A stretch of 56,758 nucleotides of DNA. It comes from Vibrio sp. 14G-20 (GTDB lineage: Bacteria > Pseudomonadota > Gammaproteobacteria > Enterobacterales > Vibrionaceae). The translations under genes were made by a program, and so were the position numbers. Below the pieces are notes generated by a model that saw only the letters and a program-made list of their open reading frames with translations, was not told the DNA's origin and made no database searches. The DNA lies in assembly GCF_026241515.1 (NCBI RefSeq), contig NZ_JAPHPW010000026.1, positions 1 through 56,758 of the forward strand, written 5' to 3'. How positions within the stretch are numbered: position 1 is the first letter of the stretch; each line of letters opens with the position of its first letter. Of the stretch, positions 15,793 to 24,821 are shown in pieces.

Positions 15793-17445
15793 ATGAAATG
15801 GAGCAGTATCAGTTTCCGTAAAAGGTTACTGATTATCATGACGGTCACAGGCCTTGTTGAACTTTTGATTCTTGCAGCGGCTGGTTTTTACTACATCAAA
15901 CAATCTCAAGAGCAAGAGATGGGTTTGAAAGCGTTAGGTGTTGCTGAATTTCTATCTGAATCGCCACTTGTCACCAGCATTATTCAAGAAAATGGAACGT
16001 TGGACCCTAATGGCGTTCCCTACGTTCTGTCTGAAGAAACCCAAGTTAAGTTTCGTAACCTTACTCAGCTCATTGGTGCGGCGTTTATCGTTGTGGGAGA
16101 TGATAAAGGTATCCGCCTGATTCACCCTTATGATGACAGGCTCGGTAAACCCATGCGTGGTGGTGATAACCAAAAAGCATTGGTATTGGGTGAGTCTTAT
16201 GTGTCGACAGCCAAAGGATCACTTGGTTTTTCAGTTCGTGGTAAATCCGCGGTAAAAGACACCCAAGGGACCATTATTGGTGTGGTGTCAGTTGGTTACT
16301 TATTGGATTCTTTGCAAGATCGAATCGAACCCTATTTAGCCTTTTTGATTGTGATGGCGTTGCTGGTGGTTGCGGTCAACGCTTTGATTTCGAGTTATGT
16401 ATCTCGCCGTTTTCAACGCGCTATTTTAGGCTTTGAGCCTGAAGAGATAGGCCGGTTGTATGTTGAGCTAGATGTAACCATGAGTACCGTGAAAGAGGGC
16501 ATTTTGAGCATCGATAAGCACGGCATTTTGCGTTCTATTAATAAGAGTGCCTGCGATATTTTATCGATAGACAGGGATAAAGCACTCAATCAACAGCGCC
16601 TTTCTGATGTATTGCCAGGCAGTGATTTAGAGCAACTGTTATCAACCGGCGACACCGACCACGATGTTGAGTTGTATTTAAACAATAAGCGAATCATTGC
16701 TAACCGTAGCCCAATTATAGTGGCGGGTGAAGTGGTCGGCGCGGTATCCAGTTTCCGATTGCGAAATGAAATCAACGACTTAACAGATCAACTCTCACAA
16801 ACCAAAGAGTATGCTGATCTACTGCGTTCACAAACTCACGAGCACCAAAACAAGCTCAACACCATCAGTGGTTTGATTCAGATGGGCGAATTGGATTCAG
16901 TTCAGCAACTGATAGGCCAAGAAACGGAGCACTATCAAAGCTTGATCGCGTTCTTGCGTGAGACCGTTAAAGACCCGCTCATTGCAGGCATGCTTTTAGG
17001 GAAAACGGAGCGCGCACGAGAAATAGGTTTGGAGCTCAAGGTCGAAGAAGGCTCAAGGCTTGAAGCTCTGCCTCGCTGGTTAAACGCTGATGACGTTGTC
17101 ACAATCCTTGGCAACCTGATTGATAACGCCTTTGATGCAACGATGACGGTTATTAAGCTAGAGGGACAAATTGCGCCAGCGCGTCGGGTTATTGAAGTGT
17201 CAATCAGTGATTTTGGTAATGAAATTATCGTAGAAGTAGAAGACAAAGGGTGCGGTTTGCCGAAAGAGTTGGCGACCAAAGCACTCACCGAAAAAGGCGT
17301 ATCGAGCAAAGCGAAGCAAAATCGTGGTGTGGGTTTGTATCTGATAAAGCAGCTGGCAGACCGATATCAAGGGCAGCTTGAAATGGTCGATAACCACGAT
17401 TTTGGCACGCGAATGACGGTTTATCTGCCAAAAGAAGAACAATAA
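15793..17445 (+). CDS. CitA/DcuS-family sensor histidine kinase
   Basis: A 550-residue membrane kinase. TM1 (about 11-34), a periplasmic PAS-like (PDC) domain (about 36-178, with RLIHPYDDRLGKP at 108-120), TM2 (about 181-203), a cytoplasmic PAS (about 225-325), and the kinase core. The H-box SQTHEHQNKL places the phosphoacceptor at His349; N-box GNLIDNAFDA (440-449), G1 DKGCG (484-488), G2 RGVGL (511-515). Family members sense citrate or C4-dicarboxylates directly through the periplasmic domain. It is followed 69 nt later by its response regulator. The targets may include the tricarboxylate transporter at 26-29 kb (inference). Confidence 0.92.
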   Translation: MKWSSISFRKRLLIIMTVTGLVELLILAAAGFYYIKQSQEQEMGLKALGVAEFLSESPLVTSIIQENGTLDPNGVPYVLSEETQVKFRNLTQLIGAAFIVVGDDKGIRLIHPYDDRLGKPMRGGDNQKALVLGESYVSTAKGSLGFSVRGKSAVKDTQGTIIGVVSVGYLLDSLQDRIEPYLAFLIVMALLVVAVNALISSYVSRRFQRAILGFEPEEIGRLYVELDVTMSTVKEGILSIDKHGILRSINKSACDILSIDRDKALNQQRLSDVLPGSDLEQLLSTGDTDHDVELYLNNKRIIANRSPIIVAGEVVGAVSSFRLRNEINDLTDQLSQTKEYADLLRSQTHEHQNKLNTISGLIQMGELDSVQQLIGQETEHYQSLIAFLRETVKDPLIAGMLLGKTERAREIGLELKVEEGSRLEALPRWLNADDVVTILGNLIDNAFDATMTVIKLEGQIAPARRVIEVSISDFGNEIIVEVEDKGCGLPKELATKALTEKGVSSKAKQNRGVGLYLIKQLADRYQGQLEMVDNHDFGTRMTVYLPKEEQ

Positions 17446-17514
17446 TAATTAAGCACGAAGCGATCTTGTGAAGATCATCGTGACGGAAAAAGCATGCTTA
17501 AAGGAAGAACATAA

Positions 17515-18210
17515 ATGAACGCAATCACGAGAGTCATGGTCATTGAAGATGATATTGCGATTGCAGAGCTACACCATCGTTATTTAGAACAGATGGGTGG
17601 CTTTGACGTGGTCGGCATTGCCACCACACAGTCTGAAGCGCTGATGCAACTGGACATCTTAAAACCTGATTTGGTGTTATTGGATGTGTATCTGCCGGAC
17701 GGGTGTGGGCTCGATATTCTTAATCACGTAAGAGGGAGCAATCAAGGCTGCGACGTTATCTTGATTACTGCTGCTCGCGATGTGGATACACTGCAACAGG
17801 CAATGCGCGGTGGAGTGGTCGATTATCTATTGAAACCTGTGATGTTCCCTCGCTTGGAAGCGGCGCTGAAAAAGTATCAGTCACAGCAGCAAGAGTTTGA
17901 AAGCGTGTCTGACCTTAACCAAGGCTTGGTCGACAAGATGTTGCAAGCGAATGCGAAAGCAGATTCAGCGAAAGTATCGACGTTACCTAAAGGGATCGAC
18001 GGTGTAACGCTCGACAAGATTCGTGCGGTCTTTCAACAAGCTGACGCGACGAATATTACGGCTGATGAGGCAGGTGAACGTATTGGTGCAAGCCGAACCA
18101 CTGCAAGACGCTACCTAGAATTCTTGATCACGACGGGTGAGTTGGTTGCCGATTTAAACTACGGCACCGTTGGTCGTCCTGAACGTTGTTATAACAAAGC
18201 GAAAAGATAA
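17515..18210 (+). CDS. CitB/DcuR-family response regulator
   Basis: A 231-residue regulator. The receiver domain (about 5-120) has the acidic pocket E11-D13, phosphoacceptor Asp57 (LLDVYLP), Thr84 (LITAA) and Lys107 (LLKPV). The C-terminal helix-turn-helix (about 170-215; AGERIGASRTTARRYLEFL) is of the CitB/DctR type. It works with the kinase just upstream. ATG at 17515 follows an AAGGAAG ribosome site. A hairpin terminator follows at 18267-18291. Confidence 0.93.
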   Translation: MNAITRVMVIEDDIAIAELHHRYLEQMGGFDVVGIATTQSEALMQLDILKPDLVLLDVYLPDGCGLDILNHVRGSNQGCDVILITAARDVDTLQQAMRGGVVDYLLKPVMFPRLEAALKKYQSQQQEFESVSDLNQGLVDKMLQANAKADSAKVSTLPKGIDGVTLDKIRAVFQQADATNITADEAGERIGASRTTARRYLEFLITTGELVADLNYGTVGRPERCYNKAKR

Positions 18211-18266
18211 GGCAGTGCGAGAAGCTATATTCATCCGAAGACGCCTTTACATTCCAAATAAACTGT

Positions 18267-18291
18267 AAAACCAGTTGAATAAGCTGGTTTT
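18267..18291 (+). terminator. Terminator of the two-component operon
   Basis: AAAACCAG (18267-18274) / CTGGTTTT (18284-18291) hairpin with a 9-nt loop and trailing T-rich sequence. Confidence 0.7.
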
Positions 18292-18459
18292 AGTTTCCCT
18301 TTTAACATCCGCAAGTCACTCCACAGACCAGATGCCATTCTTTCTTGACTACAATGTTTGAGAATGCCGATTTGCTGCTATTTCTACCTTTGTGAACTCA
18401 GCTATCGATTAGAATTTGTTCGAAATGAGTCAATATTTAATCGATTGCTTTCACAGTGG

Positions 18460-18473
18460 TTGATGTAAATCAA
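18460..18473. promoter_or_regulatory. FNR-type box upstream of zwf
   Basis: TTGATGTAAATCAA matches the FNR consensus TTGAT-N4-ATCAA at every defined position. It lies 187 bp before the zwf start codon. Confidence 0.6.
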
Positions 18474-18547
18474 ATACTCATAGACAATACTGTCCCGAAT
18501 AGAGGTGATAGCATTCACCCTCGTTTACCAAACGCATTCTCAAATTT

Positions 18548-18586
18548 AATAGGCGCTTACTATTGATGTAATAGTTAAGACCTATT
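18548..18586. promoter_or_regulatory. Tandem palindromic operator candidate upstream of zwf
   Basis: Two AATAG-N7-CTATT inverted repeats, 18548-18564 and 18570-18586, with centres 22 bp apart. The four half-sites are thus spaced exactly 11 bp apart, on one face of the helix, about 65 bp before the zwf start. The sequence is unlike the HexR consensus I know. Confidence 0.45.
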
Positions 18587-18652
18587 ATCTATTTTCGTAT
18601 GTCGCTGATACCTTTGGCGAATACTAAAAACCTTGTTTTTATAGGAAAGATG

Positions 18653-20155
18653 ATGGTAATACCTGAAAACAGCAGCATCGTTATTTTTGGTGCGTCGGGA
18701 GATCTAACTTACCGCAAGTTAATTCCTGCTTTGTACCACCTGTATGCTAGCAATCAACTTCCAGAATCCTTTGCGATTCTTGGAGTGAGCCGTACTGAGT
18801 ACAGCGACGAGTCTTACCGTGAGAAGCTGAAGAAGTCTCTTCAGGAAATGGAAAAAACTGAGCCAGAGACGCTGAATGCATTTATTGAACATCTGCATTA
18901 CCAAGCGATCAACACTTCAGATGTAGATGATTACGCTCGTCTAGCACAACGTCTGGATAAGCTTGAGCAAGACTACCAATTCGAAAACCATAACACATTG
19001 TTCTACTTGGCAACCCCGCCAAGCCTTTACGGTGTGATCCCAGCAAACCTTGCTGCACATGGCCTGAACGATGAGAAGAACGGCTGGCGTCGTCTTATCA
19101 TTGAGAAGCCATTTGGTTACGATCTAGCATCAGCTCAAGCGCTGGATGAAGAGATCCATCATCACTTCCAAGAACACCAGATCTACCGTATCGACCATTA
19201 CCTTGGTAAAGAAACGGTACAAAACCTTCTAGTGCTTCGTTTCTCAAACGCGATGTTTGAACCTCTGTGGAACCGTAACTTCATTGAATACGTTGAAATC
19301 ACAGGTGCTGAGTTTCTTGGCGTAGAAGAGCGTGGCGGGTACTACGACGGTTCTGGCGCCGTTCGTGACATGTTCCAAAACCACTTGCTACAAGTGTTAG
19401 CAATGGTTGGCATGGAGCCACCTGCACAAATCAATGCGGATTCAATTCGTGACGAAGTGGTTAAAGTACTTCAGTGTCTGAAACCACTGGAAGAAGACGA
19501 CCTGCGTAAAGATTTGGTTTTAGGTCAGTACACAGCATCAGACGTTCGTGGTCAGCATTTGCCTGGTTACCGTGAAGAACCGGGTGTGGCAGATGACTCT
19601 CGTACTGAAACGTACATTGGTCTTAAAGCACACATCAACAACTGGCGTTGGAATGGGGTTCCTTTCTACGTACGTACGGGTAAACGCTTACCAACGCGCG
19701 TAACGGAAATCGTGATTCACTTTAAGAACACGCCTCACCCAGTGTTTGGTCAAGATGCACCTGAGAACAAGCTGATTATCCGTATCCAACCGGATGAAGG
19801 TATTCAGATGAGCTTTGGTTTGAAAGAGCCAGGTGCAGGTTTCAAAGCAAAAGAAGTGAAAATGAACTTCTCTTACTCTGACTTACCTGAAACTCAGATG
19901 CTAACGGCTTATGAGCGTCTTCTTCTTGATGCACTGAACGGTGATGCGACTCTGTTTGCACGTACCGATGCAGTAGAAGCATGTTGGAAGTACGTTCAAC
20001 CAATCTTAGACTTCAAGCAAGATCCTCAAGCACTGTTTGGCTATGCTTGTGGTACTTGGGGCCCACAAGAAGCAGATGAACTTCTGCAACGTGATGGCCG
20101 CGCATGGCGTTTCCCATGCAAAAACTTAACAGACACGGATTACTGCGAACTATGA
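18653..20155 (+). CDS. zwf: Glucose-6-phosphate 1-dehydrogenase
   Basis: A 500-residue cytosolic enzyme oxidising glucose-6-phosphate to 6-phosphogluconolactone with NADP+, the first step of the oxidative pentose phosphate pathway. The dinucleotide-binding motif GASGDL is at 13-18 and the substrate-binding signature RIDHYLGKE at 179-187. ATG at 18653 is chosen because AGGA (18643-18646) lies 6 nt before it; an adjacent ATG (18650) and a far upstream ATG (18599) are in frame but less well placed. The next gene overlaps its end by 4 nt (ATGA). Possible control by FNR and by the tandem palindrome upstream. Confidence 0.97.
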   Translation: MVIPENSSIVIFGASGDLTYRKLIPALYHLYASNQLPESFAILGVSRTEYSDESYREKLKKSLQEMEKTEPETLNAFIEHLHYQAINTSDVDDYARLAQRLDKLEQDYQFENHNTLFYLATPPSLYGVIPANLAAHGLNDEKNGWRRLIIEKPFGYDLASAQALDEEIHHHFQEHQIYRIDHYLGKETVQNLLVLRFSNAMFEPLWNRNFIEYVEITGAEFLGVEERGGYYDGSGAVRDMFQNHLLQVLAMVGMEPPAQINADSIRDEVVKVLQCLKPLEEDDLRKDLVLGQYTASDVRGQHLPGYREEPGVADDSRTETYIGLKAHINNWRWNGVPFYVRTGKRLPTRVTEIVIHFKNTPHPVFGQDAPENKLIIRIQPDEGIQMSFGLKEPGAGFKAKEVKMNFSYSDLPETQMLTAYERLLLDALNGDATLFARTDAVEACWKYVQPILDFKQDPQALFGYACGTWGPQEADELLQRDGRAWRFPCKNLTDTDYCEL

Positions 20156-20868
20156 TCAATCACAAGATCTTTGCAACGCCTGAACTGGTTGTTGAAAACC
20201 TAGCAAATGAAATGAAAGCATACAGCGAGCAGGGCACACCTGTTCATATTTCACTGTCGGGTGGCAGCACGCCAAAAATGCTTTTCAAGCTTTTAGCGCA
20301 GGCGCCTTACGCTGAAGGTATTCAATGGAATAACCTTCACTTCTGGTGGGGCGACGAACGTTGCGTTGCACCAGACGACGCTGAAAGCAATTTCGGTGAA
20401 GCGAATGCATTGTTGTTTACTCAAGTAAACCTTCCTGCTGAAAACATCCACCGCATTCGTGGTGAAGATGAACCTAAAGCAGAAGCAGAGCGTTTCGCAA
20501 AAGAGATGGCAGACGTAATCCCAACTGAAAACGGGACGCCTGTCTTCGATTGGATTCTGCTTGGTGTTGGCGCAGACGGTCACACAGCTTCACTATTCCC
20601 GGGCGCAACGGACTACCAAGATGAGAACCTATCAGTATTAGCTTCTCACCCTGAGTCGGGTCAAATCCGTGTTTCTAAAACAGCGAAAGTTTTAGAAGCA
20701 GCAAAACGAATCAGCTACCTAGTACTAGGTGCAGGTAAAGTTGAGATCGTTAAAGAAATTCATACTACTCCTGCTTCAGAGTTGCCTTACCCGGCAGCGA
20801 AAATCCAGTCTAAAACTGGCGAAACAGAGTGGTTCCTAGATTCAAATGCAGCAAGTGCTATCGCATAA
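20152..20868 (+). CDS. pgl: 6-phosphogluconolactonase
   Basis: A 238-residue DevB-type lactonase that hydrolyses 6-phosphogluconolactone to 6-phosphogluconate. Family motifs LSGGSTPK, WWGDERCV and LLGVGADGHTASLFPG are all present. The start ATG at 20152 overlaps the zwf stop (ATGA), giving translational coupling. An in-frame upstream ATG at 20104 lies inside zwf and would add 16 unrelated residues. It is the middle gene of zwf-pgl-gnd. Confidence 0.96.
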   Translation: MINHKIFATPELVVENLANEMKAYSEQGTPVHISLSGGSTPKMLFKLLAQAPYAEGIQWNNLHFWWGDERCVAPDDAESNFGEANALLFTQVNLPAENIHRIRGEDEPKAEAERFAKEMADVIPTENGTPVFDWILLGVGADGHTASLFPGATDYQDENLSVLASHPESGQIRVSKTAKVLEAAKRISYLVLGAGKVEIVKEIHTTPASELPYPAAKIQSKTGETEWFLDSNAASAIA

Positions 20869-20896
20869 GTGCGAATAGCCGCAAGGAGATAAAATA

Positions 20897-22345
20897 ATGA
20901 AAGGTGATATCGGTGTAATTGGCCTAGCGGTAATGGGTCAGAACCTTATCCTAAACATGAACGATCACGGCTTCAAAGTTGTGGCTCATAACCGTACTGC
21001 TGCTAAAGTAGACGAGTTCCTAGAAGGCCCAGCTAAAGGTACTAACATTGTTGGTGCTTACTCTCTAGAAGAGCTAGTTGAGAAGCTAGAAGCGCCACGT
21101 AAAGTGATGCTTATGGTTCGCGCTGGTGACGTTGTAGACACGTTCATCGAAAACCTAATCCCACTTCTAGACGAAGGCGACATCATCATTGATGGTGGTA
21201 ACACTAACTACCCAGACACTAACCGTCGTGTAGCGCATTGTCGTGAGAAAGGCATCCACTTCATCGGTACTGGTGTTTCTGGTGGTGAAGAAGGTGCTCG
21301 TTTCGGTCCTTCAATCATGCCAGGTGGCGCGGCTGAAGCTTGGGAAGCGGTTAAGCCAATCTTCCAAGGTATCTCTGCAAAAACTGACGCTGGTGAGCCT
21401 TGTTGTGACTGGGTTGGTAACGACGGTGCTGGTCACTTCGTTAAGATGGTACACAACGGCATCGAATACGGTGACATGCAGCTTATCACTGAAGCATACC
21501 AGTTCATGAAAGATGGCCTAGGTATGTCTGCTGACGAGATGCAAGCAGTATTCGCTGACTGGAACAAAACTGAGCTAGACAGCTACCTAGTTGAAATCAC
21601 TGCTGACATCCTTGGCTACAAAGATGAAGACGGTGAAGCGCTAGTTGAGAAAATCCTAGACACTGCAGGCCAAAAAGGTACTGGTAAGTGGACTGGTATC
21701 AACGCACTAGACCTAGGTATCCCACTGACTCTAATCTCTGAGTCTGTATTCTCTCGTTGCCTATCTGCTCTTAAAGACCAACGTGTTGAAGCTGAAGCTT
21801 TGTTTGAGAAGACAATCACTCCAGTTGAAGGCGACAAGCAAGAATGGGTTGACGCACTACGTCAAGCTCTACTGGCTTCTAAGATCATCTCTTACGCTCA
21901 AGGTTTCATGCTAATGCGTGAAGCGTCGAACGAAAACGGCTGGGACCTAAACTACGGTAACGTAGCACTAATGTGGCGTGGTGGTTGTATCATCCGTTCT
22001 GCATTCCTAGGCAACATCCGTGATGCGTACGAAGCAAACCCAGACATCGCGTTCCTAGGTTCTGATGAGTACTTCAAAAACATCCTACAAGGCAGCCTAG
22101 TAGCATGGCGTAAAGTAGCAGCAAAATCTCTAGAGTCTGGTATCCCAATGCCATGTACGATTTCTGCGCTATCTTTCCTAGACGGTTACACAACAGCACG
22201 TCTACCAGCGAACCTGCTTCAAGCTCAACGTGACTACTTCGGTGCTCACACTTACGAGCGTACTGACCGTCCACGTGGTGAATTCTTCCACACAAACTGG
22301 ACTGGTACAGGCGGCGACACTGCTTCTACAACTTACGACGTATAA
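20897..22345 (+). CDS. gnd: 6-phosphogluconate dehydrogenase (decarboxylating)
   Basis: A 482-residue cytosolic enzyme converting 6-phosphogluconate to ribulose-5-phosphate, CO2 and NADPH. The N-terminal NADP-binding motif GVIGLAVMGQNL (about 6-17), the GVSGGEEGARFGPSIMPGG active-site segment and the conserved GHFVKMVHNGIEY helix (catalytic Lys) are all visible. Length matches the long-chain E. coli type. Codon use is markedly biased (many CTA, GGT, CGT and AAC codons), as expected for a highly expressed gene. AAGGAGAT lies before ATG 20897. A strong terminator follows. Confidence 0.98.
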   Translation: MKGDIGVIGLAVMGQNLILNMNDHGFKVVAHNRTAAKVDEFLEGPAKGTNIVGAYSLEELVEKLEAPRKVMLMVRAGDVVDTFIENLIPLLDEGDIIIDGGNTNYPDTNRRVAHCREKGIHFIGTGVSGGEEGARFGPSIMPGGAAEAWEAVKPIFQGISAKTDAGEPCCDWVGNDGAGHFVKMVHNGIEYGDMQLITEAYQFMKDGLGMSADEMQAVFADWNKTELDSYLVEITADILGYKDEDGEALVEKILDTAGQKGTGKWTGINALDLGIPLTLISESVFSRCLSALKDQRVEAEALFEKTITPVEGDKQEWVDALRQALLASKIISYAQGFMLMREASNENGWDLNYGNVALMWRGGCIIRSAFLGNIRDAYEANPDIAFLGSDEYFKNILQGSLVAWRKVAAKSLESGIPMPCTISALSFLDGYTTARLPANLLQAQRDYFGAHTYERTDRPRGEFFHTNWTGTGGDTASTTYDV

Positions 22346-22395
22346 TCGTTAGTTAGAATCAGTAAGAACGTGTTTGTTCTTTAAGCTGTAAATAG

Positions 22396-22425
22396 AAAAA
22401 AGGATGCCAATAGGCATCCTTTTTT
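22396..22425. terminator. Bidirectional terminator (gnd / HD-GYP gene)
   Basis: AAAAAAGGATGCC ... GGCATCCTTTTTT hairpin with a 4-nt loop (AATA), with A and T runs on both sides. Confidence 0.93.
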
Positions 22426-22467
22426 GTTGGCTTCGATTTAGCATAAGTCATTCGAAATTCACTCAGG

Positions 22468-23628
22468 CTAAGCCATCATAGCTTGAGGTTTTACATCGTC
22501 GTTGTATTGCTCTCGAATTGCCATAAAGTCGTCTAGGTTCTGTTTAAGGGCCTCAACACATTCAGGGTCGAACATCGAACCGTTGTGCGCTTCAATGTAC
22601 TCCATGACTTCATCGAGTGACCATGCGTGCTTATAGGCTCTTTTACTCATCAGCGCGTCAAACACATCCGCGAGCGTTACAATTCGTGCTTCAAGCGGAA
22701 TCGCAGTATGACTCAAACCATCGGGTAACCCCGAACCATCAAACCGCTCGTGGTGATGACGCACAATATTCTTAATGAACTGAATTTCATCAGAACACAT
22801 AGAGCAATGATGGGAGAGTGACACCACATCGTTAATCATCTCTTCACCATACAAGGTGTGGTTGTTCATTATGGCTCTTTCTTCTTCTGAGAAACGTCCC
22901 GTGCTGAATAACACGTTATCTGGGATTCGGTACTTACCAATGTCGTGAAATGGCGCATATAAGCGAATACGGTGAACGAACTGATGGGTAATCGAATTGT
23001 TACTGTGCGAAAGCGTACGTGCGAGCTGCTCGCTGTATTTTCCCATGCGAATCAGATGTTCTTTGGTTTCAGGGTCGCGCGCATGTCCCATGTTTAGAGC
23101 GACCGCTAAAGAGGATTGAAAATGACGCTGACGTTCGAATAGTTGTACAAACAGGTTCGAAATCGCTTGAGTGAGGTAGGCGATGTCGCTTTGGATTGTC
23201 TGCTTAGCAAAAAAGTCAGTGCATGATGCGTTGATGAAAACGAATCCGAGGTTACTCTCTTGGTAGTGGATTGGAGTTGTATAGCTACTTTGGTGACCGA
23301 GCTCGAGTAGATGAGAGATTTGCTTCGTCGGATTGATCAAAGAGAGGTCATCAACAATTCTAGTCTCCAATGATTCAGCCAGACGACTCAAAGCGGAGTT
23401 GGGTTTGATTTCTTGTTCGATGTAGTGGTGCTTGACGTTTTGGCACAGTGAATCTGATACAAAATAATTAGATGCTTTATTTTCACTGCATAGCACCACG
23501 GATAGCCGAGATAGTATGGGGTAGTGTTCACGAGCTAGCTGGAACAGATCATCGACAATGGCGACGATGTCTTTGTCTTGGGCCGCTGCTCTACTGAAAT
23601 GTGAGTAGTCAAACATTTGGCAAGCCAA
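22468..23628 (-). CDS. GAF-like/HD-GYP cyclic-di-GMP phosphodiesterase, GLP variant
   Basis: A 386-residue cytosolic protein. The N-terminal half (about 20-165) resembles a GAF sensor domain and the C-terminal half is HD-GYP. The metal-binding residues are kept: HDIGK (228-232), the NNH at 255-257, RHHHE (290-294) and the later LADVFDAL Asp. The GYP signature is GSGLP (298-302), with Leu replacing the usual Tyr. Cyclic-di-GMP hydrolysis is likely but needs testing because of this change. Monocistronic; convergent with gnd. Confidence 0.88.
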   Translation of the reverse strand: MACQMFDYSHFSRAAAQDKDIVAIVDDLFQLAREHYPILSRLSVVLCSENKASNYFVSDSLCQNVKHHYIEQEIKPNSALSRLAESLETRIVDDLSLINPTKQISHLLELGHQSSYTTPIHYQESNLGFVFINASCTDFFAKQTIQSDIAYLTQAISNLFVQLFERQRHFQSSLAVALNMGHARDPETKEHLIRMGKYSEQLARTLSHSNNSITHQFVHRIRLYAPFHDIGKYRIPDNVLFSTGRFSEEERAIMNNHTLYGEEMINDVVSLSHHCSMCSDEIQFIKNIVRHHHERFDGSGLPDGLSHTAIPLEARIVTLADVFDALMSKRAYKHAWSLDEVMEYIEAHNGSMFDPECVEALKQNLDDFMAIREQYNDDVKPQAMMA

Positions 23629-24056
23629 CCTTTACTTATAATTATGTCATTGTTTAATCCGGTCTTTTACCGTTTCGATATTCAATAAAACCATAGCATT
23701 GTGTTATTAAGATGTAATACTGCGTACTGAAAAACTTTAATGTCATCACTAAATACATGGATTTTGCATACGGTTACTATAAGTTTTGTTAGGTTAAACC
23801 AGTTTCATATCTTTTGCGGGGGAGTTTTGTTTGAAGAATGTCTTAGTCTGTATAGCGAGCTAAGGTAGGGTGTTAAGTGACCAATTCGAAATTAATTTCA
23901 AAGATAAATAGGATAACGAGTATGCTTTATGCCATCATAAAGGCATAAATAAGGGCAATGGATGTAATGCCCAAGTGATTGAGCTAGAAATGGTCAGTGA
24001 TGACGGTGTTCTAGAGTAAATTCAAGGCCTTTAGTTGCCTTGAAAAAGGTAATGTT
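23629..24056. other. Intergenic region
   Basis: A 428-bp gap between divergent genes. An imperfect hairpin (TATGCTTTAT, 23921-23930, with ATAAAGGCATA, 23937-23947) lies upstream of the VF530 gene and has no T run. Otherwise I see only AT-rich promoter-like sequence. Confidence 0.4.
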
Positions 24057-24470
24057 ATGACTGAAGAAGAAAGAATCGAACTGCAACAAAATAACCCGCT
24101 ACATGGCTTAAAGCTTGAAACCATGATCACTGAATTAGTGGACCATTATGGTTGGGAAATTTTAGATGCGGCAATGCGTATGAACTGCTTTAATACTAAG
24201 CCTACAGTGGCAAGCGCAGTTAAATACCTGAAGAAAACCGAATGGGCTCGTGAAAAGGTTGAAAACTTCTACCTTTACCGTTTCAAGCGCATGCCTAAAG
24301 CATCGGACATTGAGTACCAGATGCCTCCGCGTTCACGTACATTCCGCCATGGGCTAGAACCTCGTGAGCCAATGGAACTAACGGTTGAGTCTATCCAAGC
24401 TTCTCAAGCTAAAGCTGCGTCTGCGTTTAAAGAGCGCCGCGGCGGTAACGGTCGTAATTTCCGTCGCTAG
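24057..24470 (+). CDS. VF530-family DNA-binding protein
   Basis: A 137-residue protein. Residues about 12-75 match the VF530 domain (NPLHGLKLETMITELVDHYGWEILDAAMRMNCF, then PTVASAVKYLKKTEWAREKVENFYL), a small helical fold first solved in Vibrio (now Aliivibrio) fischeri and thought to bind DNA. The tail is Arg/Gly-rich (FKERRGGNGRNFRR), typical of nucleic-acid-binding extensions. The start ATG follows AAAAGGTAATGTT. A terminator follows at 24572-24596. Confidence 0.88.
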   Translation: MTEEERIELQQNNPLHGLKLETMITELVDHYGWEILDAAMRMNCFNTKPTVASAVKYLKKTEWAREKVENFYLYRFKRMPKASDIEYQMPPRSRTFRHGLEPREPMELTVESIQASQAKAASAFKERRGGNGRNFRR

Positions 24471-24571
24471 CAAAAGGGCGTCGTTAATAGAAATGCGTCG
24501 CTAAGTAAGGCTATCGCTAATAGAAAGCCGTCGAAATAGCCTAATCAGCTAAAGCGATAAGCATAAAATAC

Positions 24572-24596
24572 AAAAGGAGCCTAAGTGCTCCTTTTT
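24572..24596. terminator. Bidirectional terminator
   Basis: AAAAGGAGC (24572-24580) / GCTCCTTTT (24587-24595) with a 6-nt loop between convergent genes, followed by T residues. Confidence 0.85.
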
Positions 24597-24629
24597 TAAT
24601 GCGTGAAGCTTTAGCTTTAGTCGTTCGTC

Positions 24630-24821
24630 TTAAGCTTCACGGTTCTTTCTTTGATTCTTCCAAAGGTCAACGCTATAGACAATGGCGCTGATCAGTAAGA
24701 ATAGCGCTGACACAGAAAACAGAGCGGGCATTTTTAGAATCCACGCGAATGTGGCAGCAAGAAAAGCGACAAAGCAAATGAGTCGACTTGATGACATGAC
24801 ATGACCGAGTTTAATGTTCAT
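24630..24821 (-). CDS. Small two-helix inner membrane protein
   Basis: A 63-residue protein with two hydrophobic helices (about 13-30 and 33-52) and a basic tail (KNQRKNREA). A strong TAGGAGGCG ribosome site just before ATG 24821 supports it. No named family recognised. Confidence 0.7.
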   Translation of the reverse strand: MNIKLGHVMSSSRLICFVAFLAATFAWILKMPALFSVSALFLLISAIVYSVDLWKNQRKNREA

